Origin: Arsenicicoccus dermatophilus
Lineage (GTDB): Bacteria > Actinomycetota > Actinomycetes > Actinomycetales > Dermatophilaceae
DNA length: 64,000 bases
Assembly: GCF_022568795.1 (NCBI RefSeq)
Contig: NZ_JAKZHU010000001.1
Coordinates: forward strand, 682,001-746,000
Reading direction: 5' to 3'
The translations under genes were made by a program, and so were the position numbers. The notes beneath the pieces are model-generated. The model was not told the origin of the DNA, searched no databases, and saw only the letters and a list, made by a program, of their open reading frames with translations. Within the stretch, counting starts at the first letter, position 1. Every line of letters begins with the position of its first letter. Positions 47,051 through 56,170 of this stretch are shown here, piece by piece.

Positions 47051-47091
47051 CGCGAGTGCCCGGCCACCTCAGGGGTGGCCGGGCACTCGCG
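47051..47091. terminator. Long bidirectional hairpin terminator
   Basis: An 18-bp perfect stem (47051-47068 with 47074-47091; arm CGCGAGTGCCCGGCCACC) with a 5-nt loop lies between convergent prs and the ligase gene. It serves both transcripts. Confidence 0.93.
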
Positions 47092-47142
47092 CGTCGTCCC
47101 GTCGGTCGACGGACCGGGGTCGTCGCCGGCGGGGGCGGGGCC

Positions 47143-48054
47143 TCACAGACCGAGCTGGGAGCGGACCTCGCCCGGCCAGCCGGACGTCTGCATGCCGTGG
47201 ACCTTGAACAACGACAACGCGACCCGCTCCAGCCCGAAGCCCATGCACGCCGTCTCGGCGTCGGAGCCGTCGGCCTGGCGGATCCCGAAGGCGTGCGTGA
47301 AGTGGTCGCCGTGCAGGTTGCCGGAGGCGAGGGCGACCGGAGGCAGGTCGGCGCCGTAGGCGTCGACCAACAGCTCCTTCTTGAGCGCGGCTGCGCGCTG
47401 ACCGCGCGCCATCATCCGGCCGGCCCGGCCGAAGAAGGGGTCGTTGGCCAGCTCGAGGTGCACGGGCAGCCCCAGCCCCGTGAGCAGGTCCTCGGCGCGG
47501 TGGACCCAGTGGTCGCGGTGGTCGACGCACTCCTGGTGGCTGCCGACGTGCACCGACTCCTTCTGCCGGAAGTACGCCACCCGGTAGGGGTCACCGGAGG
47601 GCTCGTGGCGGAAGACCCACCCGAGGACGAGGTAGTTGCCGTTGACCTGCTGCCCGGACAGGGCGCCGTAGAGCGGGTGGCACGCCGAGGACACCATCAT
47701 CAGGCCGGCGGGCTCCAGGTGGCGGCGCCAGTCGCGACCTTCCTCTCGGTCGGCGACCAGGTGCCGGTGCGCGTGGTCGTCGCCGTAGAACGCGTCGATG
47801 CTGCCGACGAGGTGCGGCTGGGTGTCGACATACCCGGTGCTCTCCAGGAGGGGCTGGGGGACCAGCGGCCCGAAGTGCACCCGCTGCTGCGGTCTGGTGG
47901 CGTAGAACCCGTCCAGGAGCCGCACGAAGCCCAGCACCACCTGCTCGAGCTCGTCGGAGCGCCCCCAGACGCCGGTGCGCCCCAGCGGGAGGTAGTGACC
48001 TGCCGCCAGGATCTCGTCGAGGAAGGCCTGCTGCGCGTCCTGGAGAGCAGTCAT
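47143..48054 (-). CDS. Amino acid:[carrier protein] ligase, module 1
   Basis: 303 aa class II aminoacyl-tRNA-synthetase-like catalytic core without any tRNA-binding domain. It resembles the truncated archaeal-type SerRS homologues described in Bradyrhizobium, which adenylate an amino acid (Gly or Ala there) and load it on the phosphopantetheine of a carrier protein. Zinc ligands match the family: Cys125 (SSACHPLYG), Glu166 (RQKES) and Cys270 (TACMGFGLER). Motif 2 is VFRHEPSGDPYR, motif 3 GFGLERVALSLF. Its likely carrier partner is encoded immediately upstream and a phosphopantetheinyl transferase before that. Amino-acid specificity cannot be read by eye. Confidence 0.93.
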   Translation of the reverse strand: MTALQDAQQAFLDEILAAGHYLPLGRTGVWGRSDELEQVVLGFVRLLDGFYATRPQQRVHFGPLVPQPLLESTGYVDTQPHLVGSIDAFYGDDHAHRHLVADREEGRDWRRHLEPAGLMMVSSACHPLYGALSGQQVNGNYLVLGWVFRHEPSGDPYRVAYFRQKESVHVGSHQECVDHRDHWVHRAEDLLTGLGLPVHLELANDPFFGRAGRMMARGQRAAALKKELLVDAYGADLPPVALASGNLHGDHFTHAFGIRQADGSDAETACMGFGLERVALSLFKVHGMQTSGWPGEVRSQLGL

Positions 48055-48055
48055 G

Positions 48056-48301
48056 TCAGCGGAGCTGGTCGACCGCGTCCGCGATGGACTGCAAGGAGGA
48101 GAAGGTCTCGCGGGTGAGCAGCTCGTCGGGGAACTCGACGTCGAGCTCCTCCTCCAGCGCCATCATCAGGTTGACGCTGCGGTGCGAGCTCATCCCCGCG
48201 TCGAAGAGGTCCTCGTCCGGGCGCAGCGTCGCCGCGTCCCGCTCGAGCCCGGCGTGCTCGGCCACGACGGCGCGCACGTCCTCGATGGTGTTGGTGCTCA
48301 T
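48056..48301 (-). CDS. Aminoacyl carrier protein, module 1
   Basis: 81 aa from ATG 48301 (AGAGG 9 nt upstream); ATG 48310 is an alternative. Four-helix acyl-carrier fold. The modified Ser aligns with Ser39 in DAGMSSHRSVNLMMALEEELDVEFPDE, where acyl carrier proteins have DSL. The SSHxSVN signature is shared with the module 2 carrier and differs from fatty-acid ACP. It ends 1 bp before the ligase start, in a three-gene operon. Confidence 0.92.
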   Translation of the reverse strand: MSTNTIEDVRAVVAEHAGLERDAATLRPDEDLFDAGMSSHRSVNLMMALEEELDVEFPDELLTRETFSSLQSIADAVDQLR

Positions 48302-48306
48302 GATGA

Positions 48307-48735
48307 TCATCCTCTCGTGTCGGGGGAGGTCACGGGGCCGGACGCGGCGGGCCCGGACCCTACTGCGGCGTAGGTCACGCTGTCGGAGCGGGTGGTGCGG
48401 ATCTCTTCGACCTGGAGGCGCCGGACGCCTCGGGAGTCGGCGAGAGCCCGGGGACGACCGTGCAGGTGCACGTCGGAGGTGCCGGCCCCCAGACCCAGCA
48501 CCTCGACGTGGGTCCAGGGCCAGGGGTCGTCGTCGGCCGGCGCGAGCACCTTGGTGACGGCCTCCTTGGCCGCCCAGCGCCGCGCCGTGGCGGCGGCCAG
48601 GTCCGGCTCGTGGCGGCACTCGGCCAGCTCGCGGTCGGTCAGGACGAAACGCAGGTAGCGGTCGCCGTGCCGGCGCAGGGCACGGCGGACCTCGGCCACG
48701 TCGGTGGAGTCGATCCCCACCCCGACCACGGTCAT
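48307..48735 (-). CDS. AcpS-type 4'-phosphopantetheinyl transferase
   Basis: 142 aa from ATG 48735. Transfers phosphopantetheine from CoA to a carrier-protein Ser. The magnesium and CoA motifs are VGVGIDSTDVAEVRR (Asp) and RRWAAKEAVTKVLAP (Glu, Lys). Located just before the carrier protein, it is very likely its activating enzyme; it could also be the only AcpS of the cell, which the window cannot show. The upstream in-frame extension lacks similarity. A TACACT -10-like sequence lies at 48809-48804 on the minus strand. Confidence 0.9.
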   Translation of the reverse strand: MTVVGVGIDSTDVAEVRRALRRHGDRYLRFVLTDRELAECRHEPDLAAATARRWAAKEAVTKVLAPADDDPWPWTHVEVLGLGAGTSDVHLHGRPRALADSRGVRRLQVEEIRTTRSDSVTYAAVGSGPAASGPVTSPDTRG

Positions 48736-48959
48736 CCGTCCGTCCTCACCTGCCTGGCCCCGCGCCGGGCTGCTGTCGAGCGCGAGAGTCCCCCTGGTCG
48801 GCCAGTGTACCGAGCAAGGTGCCGCGGCGGGGCCCGGACCTGCGAAGATCCTCCCCTTCGTCATGGATCGCTCGTCCGGTGGGAGCGTTCACTCCCCGTT
48901 GGCGTCGTCGTCGCCGTGTCGACACGCGCGGCGGGGTGGCTGCGGGTCACCATGCCCGG

Positions 48960-50300
48960 GTGAAGATTTCGGTGATCGGTTGTGGGTATCTGGGCGCGGT
49001 GCACGCGGCGTGCATGGCCGAGCTCGGGCACGAGGTGGTCGGCGTGGACGTCGACCCGGGGCGTGCGCAACGGTTGGCGCGGGGGGAGGCGCCGTTCTAC
49101 GAACCGGGTTTCGCCGAGCTGCTGACGCGCGGCGTGGATTCGGGACGGTTGTCGTTCACGACGGACCCGGCCGCGGTGGCGGGGGCGCGCGTGCACTTCA
49201 TCGGCGTGGGGACCCCGCAGCGGGAGTCGGGGCTGGCCGCGGACCTGTCCTACCTGGACGCGGCGGTGCGGGACCTGATCGCGGTGCTGAAGGAGCATCC
49301 GGTGCCGGGTGCCCTGGTGGTGGGCAAGTCCACGGTGCCGGTGGGGACGGCGGCGCGGTTGCAGCAGTGGTGCTCCGACGAGGGGGTGGACGCGACGGTG
49401 GTGTGGAACCCGGAGTTCCTGCGGGAGGGTTTCGCGCTGCAGGACACGCTGACCCCCGACCGGGTGGTCTACGGCCTGCCGGAGGACCGGGTGGTGGGGG
49501 AGCGGGCGCGGGACCTGCTGGACGAGGTGTACGCCGGGGTGCTCAGCCACGGGATGCCGCGGCTGGTGACGAACTACCAGACGGCCGAGCTGGTCAAGGT
49601 CGCGGCGAACTCCTTCCTGGCGACGAAGATCTCGTTCATCAACGCGATCGCGGAGCTGTGCGAGGCCACGGGGGCGGACGTGACCCGGCTGGCGGAGGCG
49701 CTGGGGCACGACGAGCGGATCGGCCCGAAGTTCCTGCGGGCGGGGGTGGGTTTCGGTGGGGGTTGTCTGCCCAAGGACATCCGGGCGTTCATGGCGCGGG
49801 CGGGCGAGCTGGGCGTGGACCAGGCGTTGACCTTCCTGCGGGAGGTGGACGGGATCAACCAGCGGCGTCGCCAGCACGCGGTGGCTCTGGCCGAGCGGCA
49901 CTTCGGTGGGGGGGTGGAGGGTCGGCGGATCGCGATCCTGGGGGCGGCGTTCAAGCCGGACAGCGACGACCTGCGGGACAGCCCGGCCTTGTACGTCGCG
50001 ACGCGGCTGGTCGGGCAGGGCGCGGACGTGGTGGTGACGGACCCGATCGCCCTGCCGGGTCTGCACGCCCGGTATCCGCACATCCAGACGGCGCCGGACG
50101 CCCGGGCGGCGTGCGTGGACGCGGAGCTGGTGATGCTGCTGACCGAGTGGCGCCAGTTCACGTCGTTGACTCCCGACCAGCTCGGATCGGTGGTCAAGGA
50201 CAAGGCCGTCATCGACGGCCGCAATGCTCTCGAGCCGCGCACCTGGGAGTCGGCGGGCTGGACCTACCGCGGCATGGGACGGGCCTCCACCACCTGGTGA
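48960..50300 (+). CDS. ugd: UDP-glucose 6-dehydrogenase
   Basis: 446 aa from GTG 48960. NAD-dependent oxidation of UDP-glucose to UDP-glucuronate for envelope polysaccharides. The Rossmann motif is VIGCGYLGAVHAACMAELGH. The catalytic Cys is in GVGFGGGCLPKDIRAF, and AANSFLATKISFINAIAELCEATGAD is typical. The coding strand is much richer in G-ending codons than its C-ending neighbours, suggesting a different origin. Divergent from module 1 and followed by a terminator with a T run. Confidence 0.95.
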   Translation: MKISVIGCGYLGAVHAACMAELGHEVVGVDVDPGRAQRLARGEAPFYEPGFAELLTRGVDSGRLSFTTDPAAVAGARVHFIGVGTPQRESGLAADLSYLDAAVRDLIAVLKEHPVPGALVVGKSTVPVGTAARLQQWCSDEGVDATVVWNPEFLREGFALQDTLTPDRVVYGLPEDRVVGERARDLLDEVYAGVLSHGMPRLVTNYQTAELVKVAANSFLATKISFINAIAELCEATGADVTRLAEALGHDERIGPKFLRAGVGFGGGCLPKDIRAFMARAGELGVDQALTFLREVDGINQRRRQHAVALAERHFGGGVEGRRIAILGAAFKPDSDDLRDSPALYVATRLVGQGADVVVTDPIALPGLHARYPHIQTAPDARAACVDAELVMLLTEWRQFTSLTPDQLGSVVKDKAVIDGRNALEPRTWESAGWTYRGMGRASTTW

Positions 50301-50324
50301 CCCGCCGGCCGGGCCCGCGCGTCC

Positions 50325-50347
50325 CCCGAGGGGACCCTCGGGCTTTT
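50325..50347 (+). terminator. Intrinsic terminator after ugd
   Basis: CCCGAGG, GGAC loop, CCTCGGG followed by CTTTT: one of the few hairpins here with a T run. Confidence 0.85.
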
Positions 50348-50367
50348 CGGCATACCCCCGGCTCGGT

Positions 50368-50565
50368 TATGCTGTTGCGGTTGCCTCGGCGAGGGACGCT
50401 GCACGGGAGCCGACGCCTGGTCGCCCTTCGGGACTGGACCGGCCGGCTGATCGAGGAGCTCCGTGATCGACGCGGTGGTGGGAGCACCTCCCGCTGACGT
50501 GTCCGCCCCCGCGCCCTGTCCCGCGTCGAGGCCCACCTCATCCCCACCACTCCCGAGGAGTCGTC
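50368..50565 (+). promoter_or_regulatory. rplY promoter and long 5' leader
   Basis: TATGCT (50368-50373) is a good -10 with no clear -35. A start near 50380 leaves a leader of about 185 nt before rplY, containing small GC hairpins such as GGGAG/CTCCC (near 50483-50496). L25 family genes could be autoregulated through such a leader; that is inference. GAGGAG precedes the start codon. Confidence 0.45.
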
Positions 50566-51267
50566 ATGACCGACGCCATCAAGCTCTCCGCCGAGACCCG
50601 CACCGAGTTCGGCAAGGGCGCCGCCCGCCGCACCCGTCGTGAGGGCAAGGTCCCCGCCGTGCTCTACGGCCACGGCACCGACCCCGTGCACGTCGCCCTC
50701 CCGGCCCACGAGACCTGGCAGGCGCTGAAGAACGCCAACGCCCTGCTCGCCATCGTCGTCGACGGCAAGGAGCAGCTCGCCCTGGCCAAGGACGTGCAGC
50801 GCGACCCGATCAAGCCGGTCATCGACCACGTCGACCTGGTCATCGTCAAGCGCGGCGAGAAGGTCACCGTCGACGTCCCGGTCACCACCGTCGGCGAGGC
50901 CGCCGCCGAGACCGTCGTCACGGTCGAGAACGGCACCATCCAGCTCGAGGCCGAGGCCACCCGCCTGCCCGAGGGCGTCGAGGTCTCGATCGAGGGCCTG
51001 GAGGCCGGCACCCAGATCCTCGCCAAGGACCTGCAGCTGCCCGCCGGCACCACGCTGGTCGCCGACGAGGAGCTCCTGGTCGTCAACATCACCGCGATGA
51101 TCTCCGCGGAGGCCCTGGAGGCCGAGCTCGCCGAGGCCGAGGCCGAGGTCGGCATCGAGAAGGAGGAGTCGGCGGAGGAGTCCGAGGAGACCGGCGCCAC
51201 CAAGGACCAGGCCGAGGGCGACGCCCCCGCCGAGGAGCAGCAGGCCGAGGGCGGCGACGAGTCCTGA
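50566..51267 (+). CDS. rplY: Ribosomal protein bL25 / general stress protein Ctc
   Basis: 233 aa, the long CTC form. The N-terminal 5S-rRNA-binding L25 domain (residues 1-92; TEFGKGAARRTRREGKVPAVLYGHG) precedes the TL5/CTC C-terminal beta domain (93-185). A ~45 residue Glu/Ala-rich acidic tail is probably disordered. Part of the 50S central protuberance. Order prs-rplY-pth-mfd is ancestral here, interrupted by module 1 and ugd. Confidence 0.96.
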   Translation: MTDAIKLSAETRTEFGKGAARRTRREGKVPAVLYGHGTDPVHVALPAHETWQALKNANALLAIVVDGKEQLALAKDVQRDPIKPVIDHVDLVIVKRGEKVTVDVPVTTVGEAAAETVVTVENGTIQLEAEATRLPEGVEVSIEGLEAGTQILAKDLQLPAGTTLVADEELLVVNITAMISAEALEAELAEAEAEVGIEKEESAEESEETGATKDQAEGDAPAEEQQAEGGDES

Positions 51268-51307
51268 GCCTCGGCTCCGCTCGACCGCAGCACCGCTGCA
51301 CAGACCT

Positions 51308-51351
51308 GACGGACGCGGCGTCCGGGCTCCGGCCCGGGCGCCGCGTCCGTC
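51308..51351. terminator. Hairpin terminator after rplY
   Basis: Arms GACGGACGCGGCG (51308-51320) and CGCCGCGTCCGTC (51339-51351), with an inner CCGGG/CCCGG stem. Confidence 0.88.
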
Positions 51352-51384
51352 GTCCGACCACGACAGCGATGGGACACTGACCGC

Positions 51385-51984
51385 ATGACCTCCTCCGACA
51401 CCTGGCTCGTCGTCGGTCTCGGCAACCCGGGCCGGGAGTATGCCGGGAACCGCCACAACGTCGGCGCCATGGCCGTGGAGGTGCTCGCCGCCCGCGCGGG
51501 CACGACGCTGCGCCGCCACAAGGCCCGCGCCGACGCCGCCGAGCTGCGCCTGGGCACCCTCCCCGGCGGCGCTCCCGGACCCAAGGTCGTCGTGGCGGTG
51601 CCCGCGTCCTACATGAACGAGTCGGGCGGGCCGGTCAAGGCCCTGATGACCTTCTACAAGATCACCCCGGACCGGCTGGTGGTGCTCCACGACGAGCTGG
51701 ACATCGACTTCGCGGTGACCCGGGTCAAGCGCGGCGGCGGCGAGGGCGGGCACAACGGTCTGCGCTCGATCAGCCAGGCCGTGGGCACCAAGGACTACCT
51801 GCGGGTGCGCCTCGGGATCGGGCGGCCCCCCGGTCGCCAGGACCCGGCGGACTTCGTGCTCCGGGACTTCGCCGCCAGGGAACGTCCGGACGTCGACGTG
51901 ATGCTGGAGGACACCGCGGACATCGTCGACGACCTCGTGACCCGCGGCGTGACCTTCGCCCAGGACCGCTGGAACGGCCGCTGA
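51385..51984 (+). CDS. pth: Peptidyl-tRNA hydrolase
   Basis: 199 aa. Releases peptides from prematurely dropped peptidyl-tRNA. Catalytic His in NPGREYAGNRHNVG; other motifs are PASYMNESGGPVKALMTFYK, VLHDELDIDF and RGGGEGGHNGLRSISQ. A GACACT element 6 nt before ATG may act as a weak leaderless -10. Terminators flank it on both sides, so it is probably monocistronic. Confidence 0.97.
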   Translation: MTSSDTWLVVGLGNPGREYAGNRHNVGAMAVEVLAARAGTTLRRHKARADAAELRLGTLPGGAPGPKVVVAVPASYMNESGGPVKALMTFYKITPDRLVVLHDELDIDFAVTRVKRGGGEGGHNGLRSISQAVGTKDYLRVRLGIGRPPGRQDPADFVLRDFAARERPDVDVMLEDTADIVDDLVTRGVTFAQDRWNGR

Positions 51985-52012
51985 CCTCGGGCGCGGGAGG
52001 GGCACGTCCCGG

Positions 52013-52044
52013 GATCGGTCTCGGGCTGCAGGGCGAGACCGATC
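52013..52044. terminator. Hairpin terminator after pth
   Basis: Arms GATCGGTCTCG (52013-52023) and CGAGACCGATC (52034-52044), 10-nt loop. Confidence 0.8.
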
Positions 52045-52129
52045 GTGGGACGCCGTCGGCCGGACCGCCCGGTCCCTCGGCGTAGGCTTGTCCGCGGCCC
52101 TCACCACCTGCGGAAGCGAGTACCTCCCC

Positions 52130-55100
52130 ATGGCGTTGCCTGCCCTCCTCGACGTCCTCGCCCGTGACACCACCGTCCGGCGGGTGCTCGAGTCGGTCGG
52201 CCGGGAGCAGCTCGTCGACGTCGCCGGGGCCACCGGGTCCCGCGCCCCGCTGCTCGCCCTCCTGGCCTGCCAGGGCGACCAGGGCACCCCCCTGCTCGCG
52301 GTCACCGCCACCGGGCGCGAGGCCGAGGACCTGGCCGCGGCCCTGAGGTGCTTCCTGCCGCACGACGCCGTGGCCGAGATGCCCAGCTGGGAGACGCTCC
52401 CGCACGAGCGGCTCAGCCCGCGCTCGGACACCGTGGGCCGTCGCCTCGCAGTGCTGCGCCGGCTCGCCCACCCGAGCACCGAGGACCCGGCACACGGCCC
52501 GATCCAGGTGCTGGTCGTCTCGGTCCGGGCACTGATCCAGCCGATCGCCACGGGCCTGGGCGACCTCGAGCCGGTGGCCCTGCAGGCGGGCGACGAGCGC
52601 CCCCTGGAGCAGATCGTCGAGGACCTCGTGGGGGCGGCCTACACCCGCACCGACCTGGTCGAGCGGCGCGGCGAGTTCGCGGTGCGCGGCGGCATCCTCG
52701 ACGTCTTCCCGCCCACCGAGGAGCACCCGCTGCGCGTGGAGCTGTGGGGCGACACCGTGGAGGAGATCCGGTGGTTCCGGGTGTCCGACCAGCGCTCGCT
52801 GGAGGTGGCCCAGCACGGCCTGTGGGCGCCGCCCTGCCGCGAGATCCTGCTGACCGACACGGTCCGGGAGCGGGCCCGTGCCCTGGCCGACCGGCTGCCG
52901 GGCGTCGCCGACATGCTCGACAAGATCGCCGAGGGCATCGCCGTCGAGGGCATGGAGTCCCTCGGGCCGGCGCTCGTCGACGGGATGGAGTCGCTGCTCG
53001 ACGCGCTGCCCCGGGGCACCCACGTGGTGCTCTGCGACCCCGAGCGGGTCCGCACCCGGGCCCGTGACCTGGTCGCGACCAGCGAGGAGTTCCTGCAGGC
53101 CAGCTGGGCCAACGCCGCCGCGGGCAATGCCGTGCCCGTCGACCTGCAGGGGACCCTGGGCACCGCGTCCTACTGGTCCCTCGCCGACGTGCGCGACCAC
53201 GCCCTCACGACCGGGCGGCTCTGGTGGTCCCTCACCCCCTTCGCGGCCGACGCCGAGCTCGCCGAGCTGATGGACGAGACCGACGACGTCCTGTCCTTCA
53301 CGGTGCCCACCGCGGACACCCCCGCCTATCGCGGCGACCAGGAGGCGGTCACCGAGGACCTGCGCGGGTGGCTGCAGGCCGGGCGCCAGGTGCTGGTCAC
53401 CACCGACGGTGCGGGCCTGGCCAAGCGGCTCGTCGAGCTGCTCGGCCAGAGCGGTCTCGCGGCCCGCCTCCTCGCCGACGACGGGGCGCTGGAGCCGGGG
53501 GTCGCCAGCCTGGCCACCGGCACCCTGGGACGCGGGTTCGTCTGCGACAGCGTGGATCTCGTGGTCCTCACCGAGGCCGACCTCACCGGCTCCGGCGGGC
53601 GCGCCGCCTCGACCAAGGACATGCGCAAGCTGCCCTCGCGACGCCGCAACCAGGTGGATCCGCTGCAGCTCAAGCCGGGCGACTTCGTGGTGCACGAGCA
53701 GCACGGCGTGGGGCGCTTCGTGGAGATGATGCAGCGCACGGTCGGCGGCGCCACCCGCGAGTACCTCGTCCTGGAGTACGCCTCCTCCCGGCGCGGCCAG
53801 CCCGGCGACCAGCTCTTCGTCCCGACCGACCAGCTCGACCAGGTCACCCGCTACGTCGGCGGCGAGCAGCCCACGCTGTCCAAGATGGGCGGCTCGGACT
53901 GGCAGAAGACCAAGTCCCGGGCGAAGAAGTTCGTCAAGCAGATCGCCGGCGAGCTGATCCGGCTGTACAGCGCCCGGATGGCGACGCCCGGCCATGCCTT
54001 CGGGCCGGACACCCCCTGGCAGCGCGAGCTCGAGGACGCCTTCGCGTACGTCGAGACTCCCGACCAGCTCAGCTCCATCGACGAGGTCAAGGCCGACATG
54101 GAGAAGGCCGTCCCGATGGACCGGTTGATCTGCGGCGACGTGGGCTACGGCAAGACCGAGATCGCGGTTCGCGCGGCGTTCAAGGCGATCCAGGAGGGCA
54201 AGCAGGTCGCCGTCCTGGTGCCGACGACGCTGCTCGTGCAGCAGCACTACAACACCTTCTCCGAGCGCTACGCGCAGTTCCCGGTGACGATCCGCAGCCT
54301 GTCGCGCTTCCAGTCCGACCGCGAGGCGCGCGAGGTCGTCGCCGGCCTCAAGGACGGTTCGGTCGACCTGGTCATCGGCACCCATCGCCTGCTGTCCAAG
54401 GAGATCGAGTTCCAGGACCTGGGCCTGGTGATCATCGACGAGGAGCAGCGCTTCGGCGTCGAGCACAAGGAGCAGCTCAAGGCGCTGCGCACGGCCGTCG
54501 ACGTCCTGGCGATGAGCGCCACCCCGATCCCGCGCACCCTGGAGATGGCGATCACCGGGATCCGCGAGATGTCCACGCTGGCGACGCCGCCGGAGGAGCG
54601 TCACCCGGTCCTGACCTACGTCGGGGCGTACGACGAGAAGCAGGTCGTCGCCGCGGTGCGCCGCGAGCTGCTGCGCGAGGGGCAGGTCTTCCTCGTCCAC
54701 AACAAGGTGTCGACGATCGAGCGGGCGGCCGCGCGGCTGCGGGAGCTGGTGCCCGAGGCGCGTGTCGAGACCGCCCACGGGCAGATGGGCGAGCACCGCC
54801 TGGAGCAGGTGGTGCTGGACTTCTGGGAGAAGAAGTTCGACGTCCTCGTGTGCACCACGATCGTGGAGACCGGGCTGGACATCTCCAGCGCCAACACCCT
54901 CATCGTCGAGCGCGCGGACATGCTCGGCCTGTCCCAGCTGCACCAGCTGCGCGGGCGGGTCGGCCGTGGGCGCGAGCGGGCCTACGCGTACTTCCTCTAC
55001 CCGCCCGAGAAACCGCTCACCGAGACCGCCCACGACCGGCTGCAGACCATCGCCAGCCACACCGACCTCGGCGCCGGCATGCAGGTCGCCATGAAGGACC

Positions 55101-55726
55101 TGGAGATCCGGGGCGCGGGCAACCTGCTCGGAGGCGAGCAGTCCGGCCACATCGCCGGGGTCGGCTTCGACCTCTACGTGCGGATGGTCGGCGAGGCCGT
55201 CGCGGATTTCCGCGGGGACGACTCGGCCGCGCAGCCGCTGGAGATCAAGATCGAGCTGCCCGTCGACGCCCACCTGCCGCACGAGTACGTGCCGGGGGAG
55301 CGGCTGCGCCTCGAGGCCTACAAGAAGCTCGCCGTGGTCGAGGACGAGGCGGCGCTCGCGGACATCGTCGCGGAGCTGACCGACCGCTACGGCACGCCGC
55401 CGGCGCCCGTGGAGAACCTCATCGAGGTCGCCCGCCTGCGCACGGTGGCCCGCCGGGCCAAGGTCAACGACATCGGCGTGCAGGGCAAGTTCGTGCGCTT
55501 CGGCCCGGTGGAGCTGCGCGAGAGCCAGCTGCTGCGCCTGAACCGCCTCTACCCGGGCACCGTGGTCAAGGACCAGCAGCACCAGCTCCTCGTCCCGGCC
55601 CCGACGACCGCCCGGGTGGGCGGCACGGTGCTGCGGGACGTGGCGGTGCTGCGCTGGGCGGCGGACCTGGTGCAGGCCGTCATGCTGGACGACATCGCGG
55701 CGGCCGCGAGCGCGGCCAGGTCCTGA
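52130..55726 (+). CDS. mfd: Transcription-repair coupling factor Mfd
   Basis: 1198 aa from ATG 52130; a TAGGCT -10 at 52083-52088 gives a short leader. UvrB-like domains lie at 1-370, the RNA-polymerase-interacting CarD-like domain at about 500-570 ([20 protein letters not shown]), and the translocase motor at about 610-970 with Walker [19 protein letters not shown] and [12 protein letters not shown]. The C-terminal TRCF domain is about 1030-1150. It displaces stalled RNA polymerase and recruits UvrA. Confidence 0.98.
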   Translation: MALPALLDVLARDTTVRRVLESVGREQLVDVAGATGSRAPLLALLACQGDQGTPLLAVTATGREAEDLAAALRCFLPHDAVAEMPSWETLPHERLSPRSDTVGRRLAVLRRLAHPSTEDPAHGPIQVLVVSVRALIQPIATGLGDLEPVALQAGDERPLEQIVEDLVGAAYTRTDLVERRGEFAVRGGILDVFPPTEEHPLRVELWGDTVEEIRWFRVSDQRSLEVAQHGLWAPPCREILLTDTVRERARALADRLPGVADMLDKIAEGIAVEGMESLGPALVDGMESLLDALPRGTHVVLCDPERVRTRARDLVATSEEFLQASWANAAAGNAVPVDLQGTLGTASYWSLADVRDHALTTGRLWWSLTPFAADAELAELMDETDDVLSFTVPTADTPAYRGDQEAVTEDLRGWLQAGRQVLVTTDGAGLAKRLVELLGQSGLAARLLADDGALEPGVASLATGTLGRGFVCDSVDLVVLTEADLTGSGGRAASTKDMRKLPSRRRNQVDPLQLKPGDFVVHEQHGVGRFVEMMQRTVGGATREYLVLEYASSRRGQPGDQLFVPTDQLDQVTRYVGGEQPTLSKMGGSDWQKTKSRAKKFVKQIAGELIRLYSARMATPGHAFGPDTPWQRELEDAFAYVETPDQLSSIDEVKADMEKAVPMDRLICGDVGYGKTEIAVRAAFKAIQEGKQVAVLVPTTLLVQQHYNTFSERYAQFPVTIRSLSRFQSDREAREVVAGLKDGSVDLVIGTHRLLSKEIEFQDLGLVIIDEEQRFGVEHKEQLKALRTAVDVLAMSATPIPRTLEMAITGIREMSTLATPPEERHPVLTYVGAYDEKQVVAAVRRELLREGQVFLVHNKVSTIERAAARLRELVPEARVETAHGQMGEHRLEQVVLDFWEKKFDVLVCTTIVETGLDISSANTLIVERADMLGLSQLHQLRGRVGRGRERAYAYFLYPPEKPLTETAHDRLQTIASHTDLGAGMQVAMKDLEIRGAGNLLGGEQSGHIAGVGFDLYVRMVGEAVADFRGDDSAAQPLEIKIELPVDAHLPHEYVPGERLRLEAYKKLAVVEDEAALADIVAELTDRYGTPPAPVENLIEVARLRTVARRAKVNDIGVQGKFVRFGPVELRESQLLRLNRLYPGTVVKDQQHQLLVPAPTTARVGGTVLRDVAVLRWAADLVQAVMLDDIAAAASAARS

Positions 55727-55734
55727 CCATATCC

Positions 55735-55781
55735 GTCACCATTCATAACCCTGTGTAGTCGGATGGTATGAAGTGGTGACC
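55735..55781. promoter_or_regulatory. AT-rich imperfect dyad upstream of module 2
   Basis: GTCACCATTCATAACC (55735-55750) and GGTATGAAGTGGTGAC (55765-55780) form a 16-bp inverted repeat with one indel on each side and a 14-nt centre. It sits in an unusually AT-rich spot between mfd and the carrier gene. A TAGAGT -10-like element follows at 55833-55838. Operator or mfd terminator. Confidence 0.55.
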
Positions 55782-55915
55782 AGGTTCGGGGCAGTGACGC
55801 AGATTCCCCCACGGATCACCCTCCGTCGCCGCTAGAGTCACGGCACGGGCCGCCGGTGGGGGAGACAACGGCTGCGCCCGGCCCGTACGAGGTACCGATG
55901 AACAAGGGTCGATCC

Positions 55916-56170
55916 ATGTCTGCAGACACCGTCACCACCGCCATCCGCTCCGCCCTGGCCGAGGCCGGCCGCCTGCGCGTCGACGCGCACGGCATACCCG
56001 CCGACGCCGATCTCTATGCCGCGGGACTCACGTCGCACGCCACCGTCAACGTGGTCCTCGAGCTCGAGGACGCGCTCGACGTCGAGATCCCCGACAGTCT
56101 CCTGGTCAAGTCCACCTTCGCCTCCGTGGCCGCCCTCGAGTCGGCGCTCACCCCGCTGCTGGACGCCTGA
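55916..56170 (+). CDS. Aminoacyl carrier protein, module 2
   Basis: 84 aa from ATG 55916 (AAGGG upstream); ATG 55898 with GAGG is an equally possible start adding six residues. Carrier fold with the modification site in YAAGLTSHATVNVVLELEDALDVEIPDS (Ser40), closely parallel to the module 1 carrier (xSHxxVN). It accepts phosphopantetheine and then, by context, an amino acid from the ligase three genes down. Its TGA overlaps the dehydrogenase ATG (TGATG). Confidence 0.9.
   Translation: MSADTVTTAIRSALAEAGRLRVDAHGIPADADLYAAGLTSHATVNVVLELEDALDVEIPDSLLVKSTFASVAALESALTPLLDA

Noticed and set aside
48946-48962. TCACC/GGTGA-like symmetry at the ugd start, resembling part of the module 2 dyad
   Set aside because: Only five matching bases per arm; expected by chance in this composition, so no shared operator is claimed.
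51770-55582. 1270-codon open frame on the minus strand opposite mfd
   Set aside because: GC-rich third positions of mfd leave the antisense frame open. Composition is Leu/Gly/Val/Arg-rich low complexity, with no domain or ribosome site.
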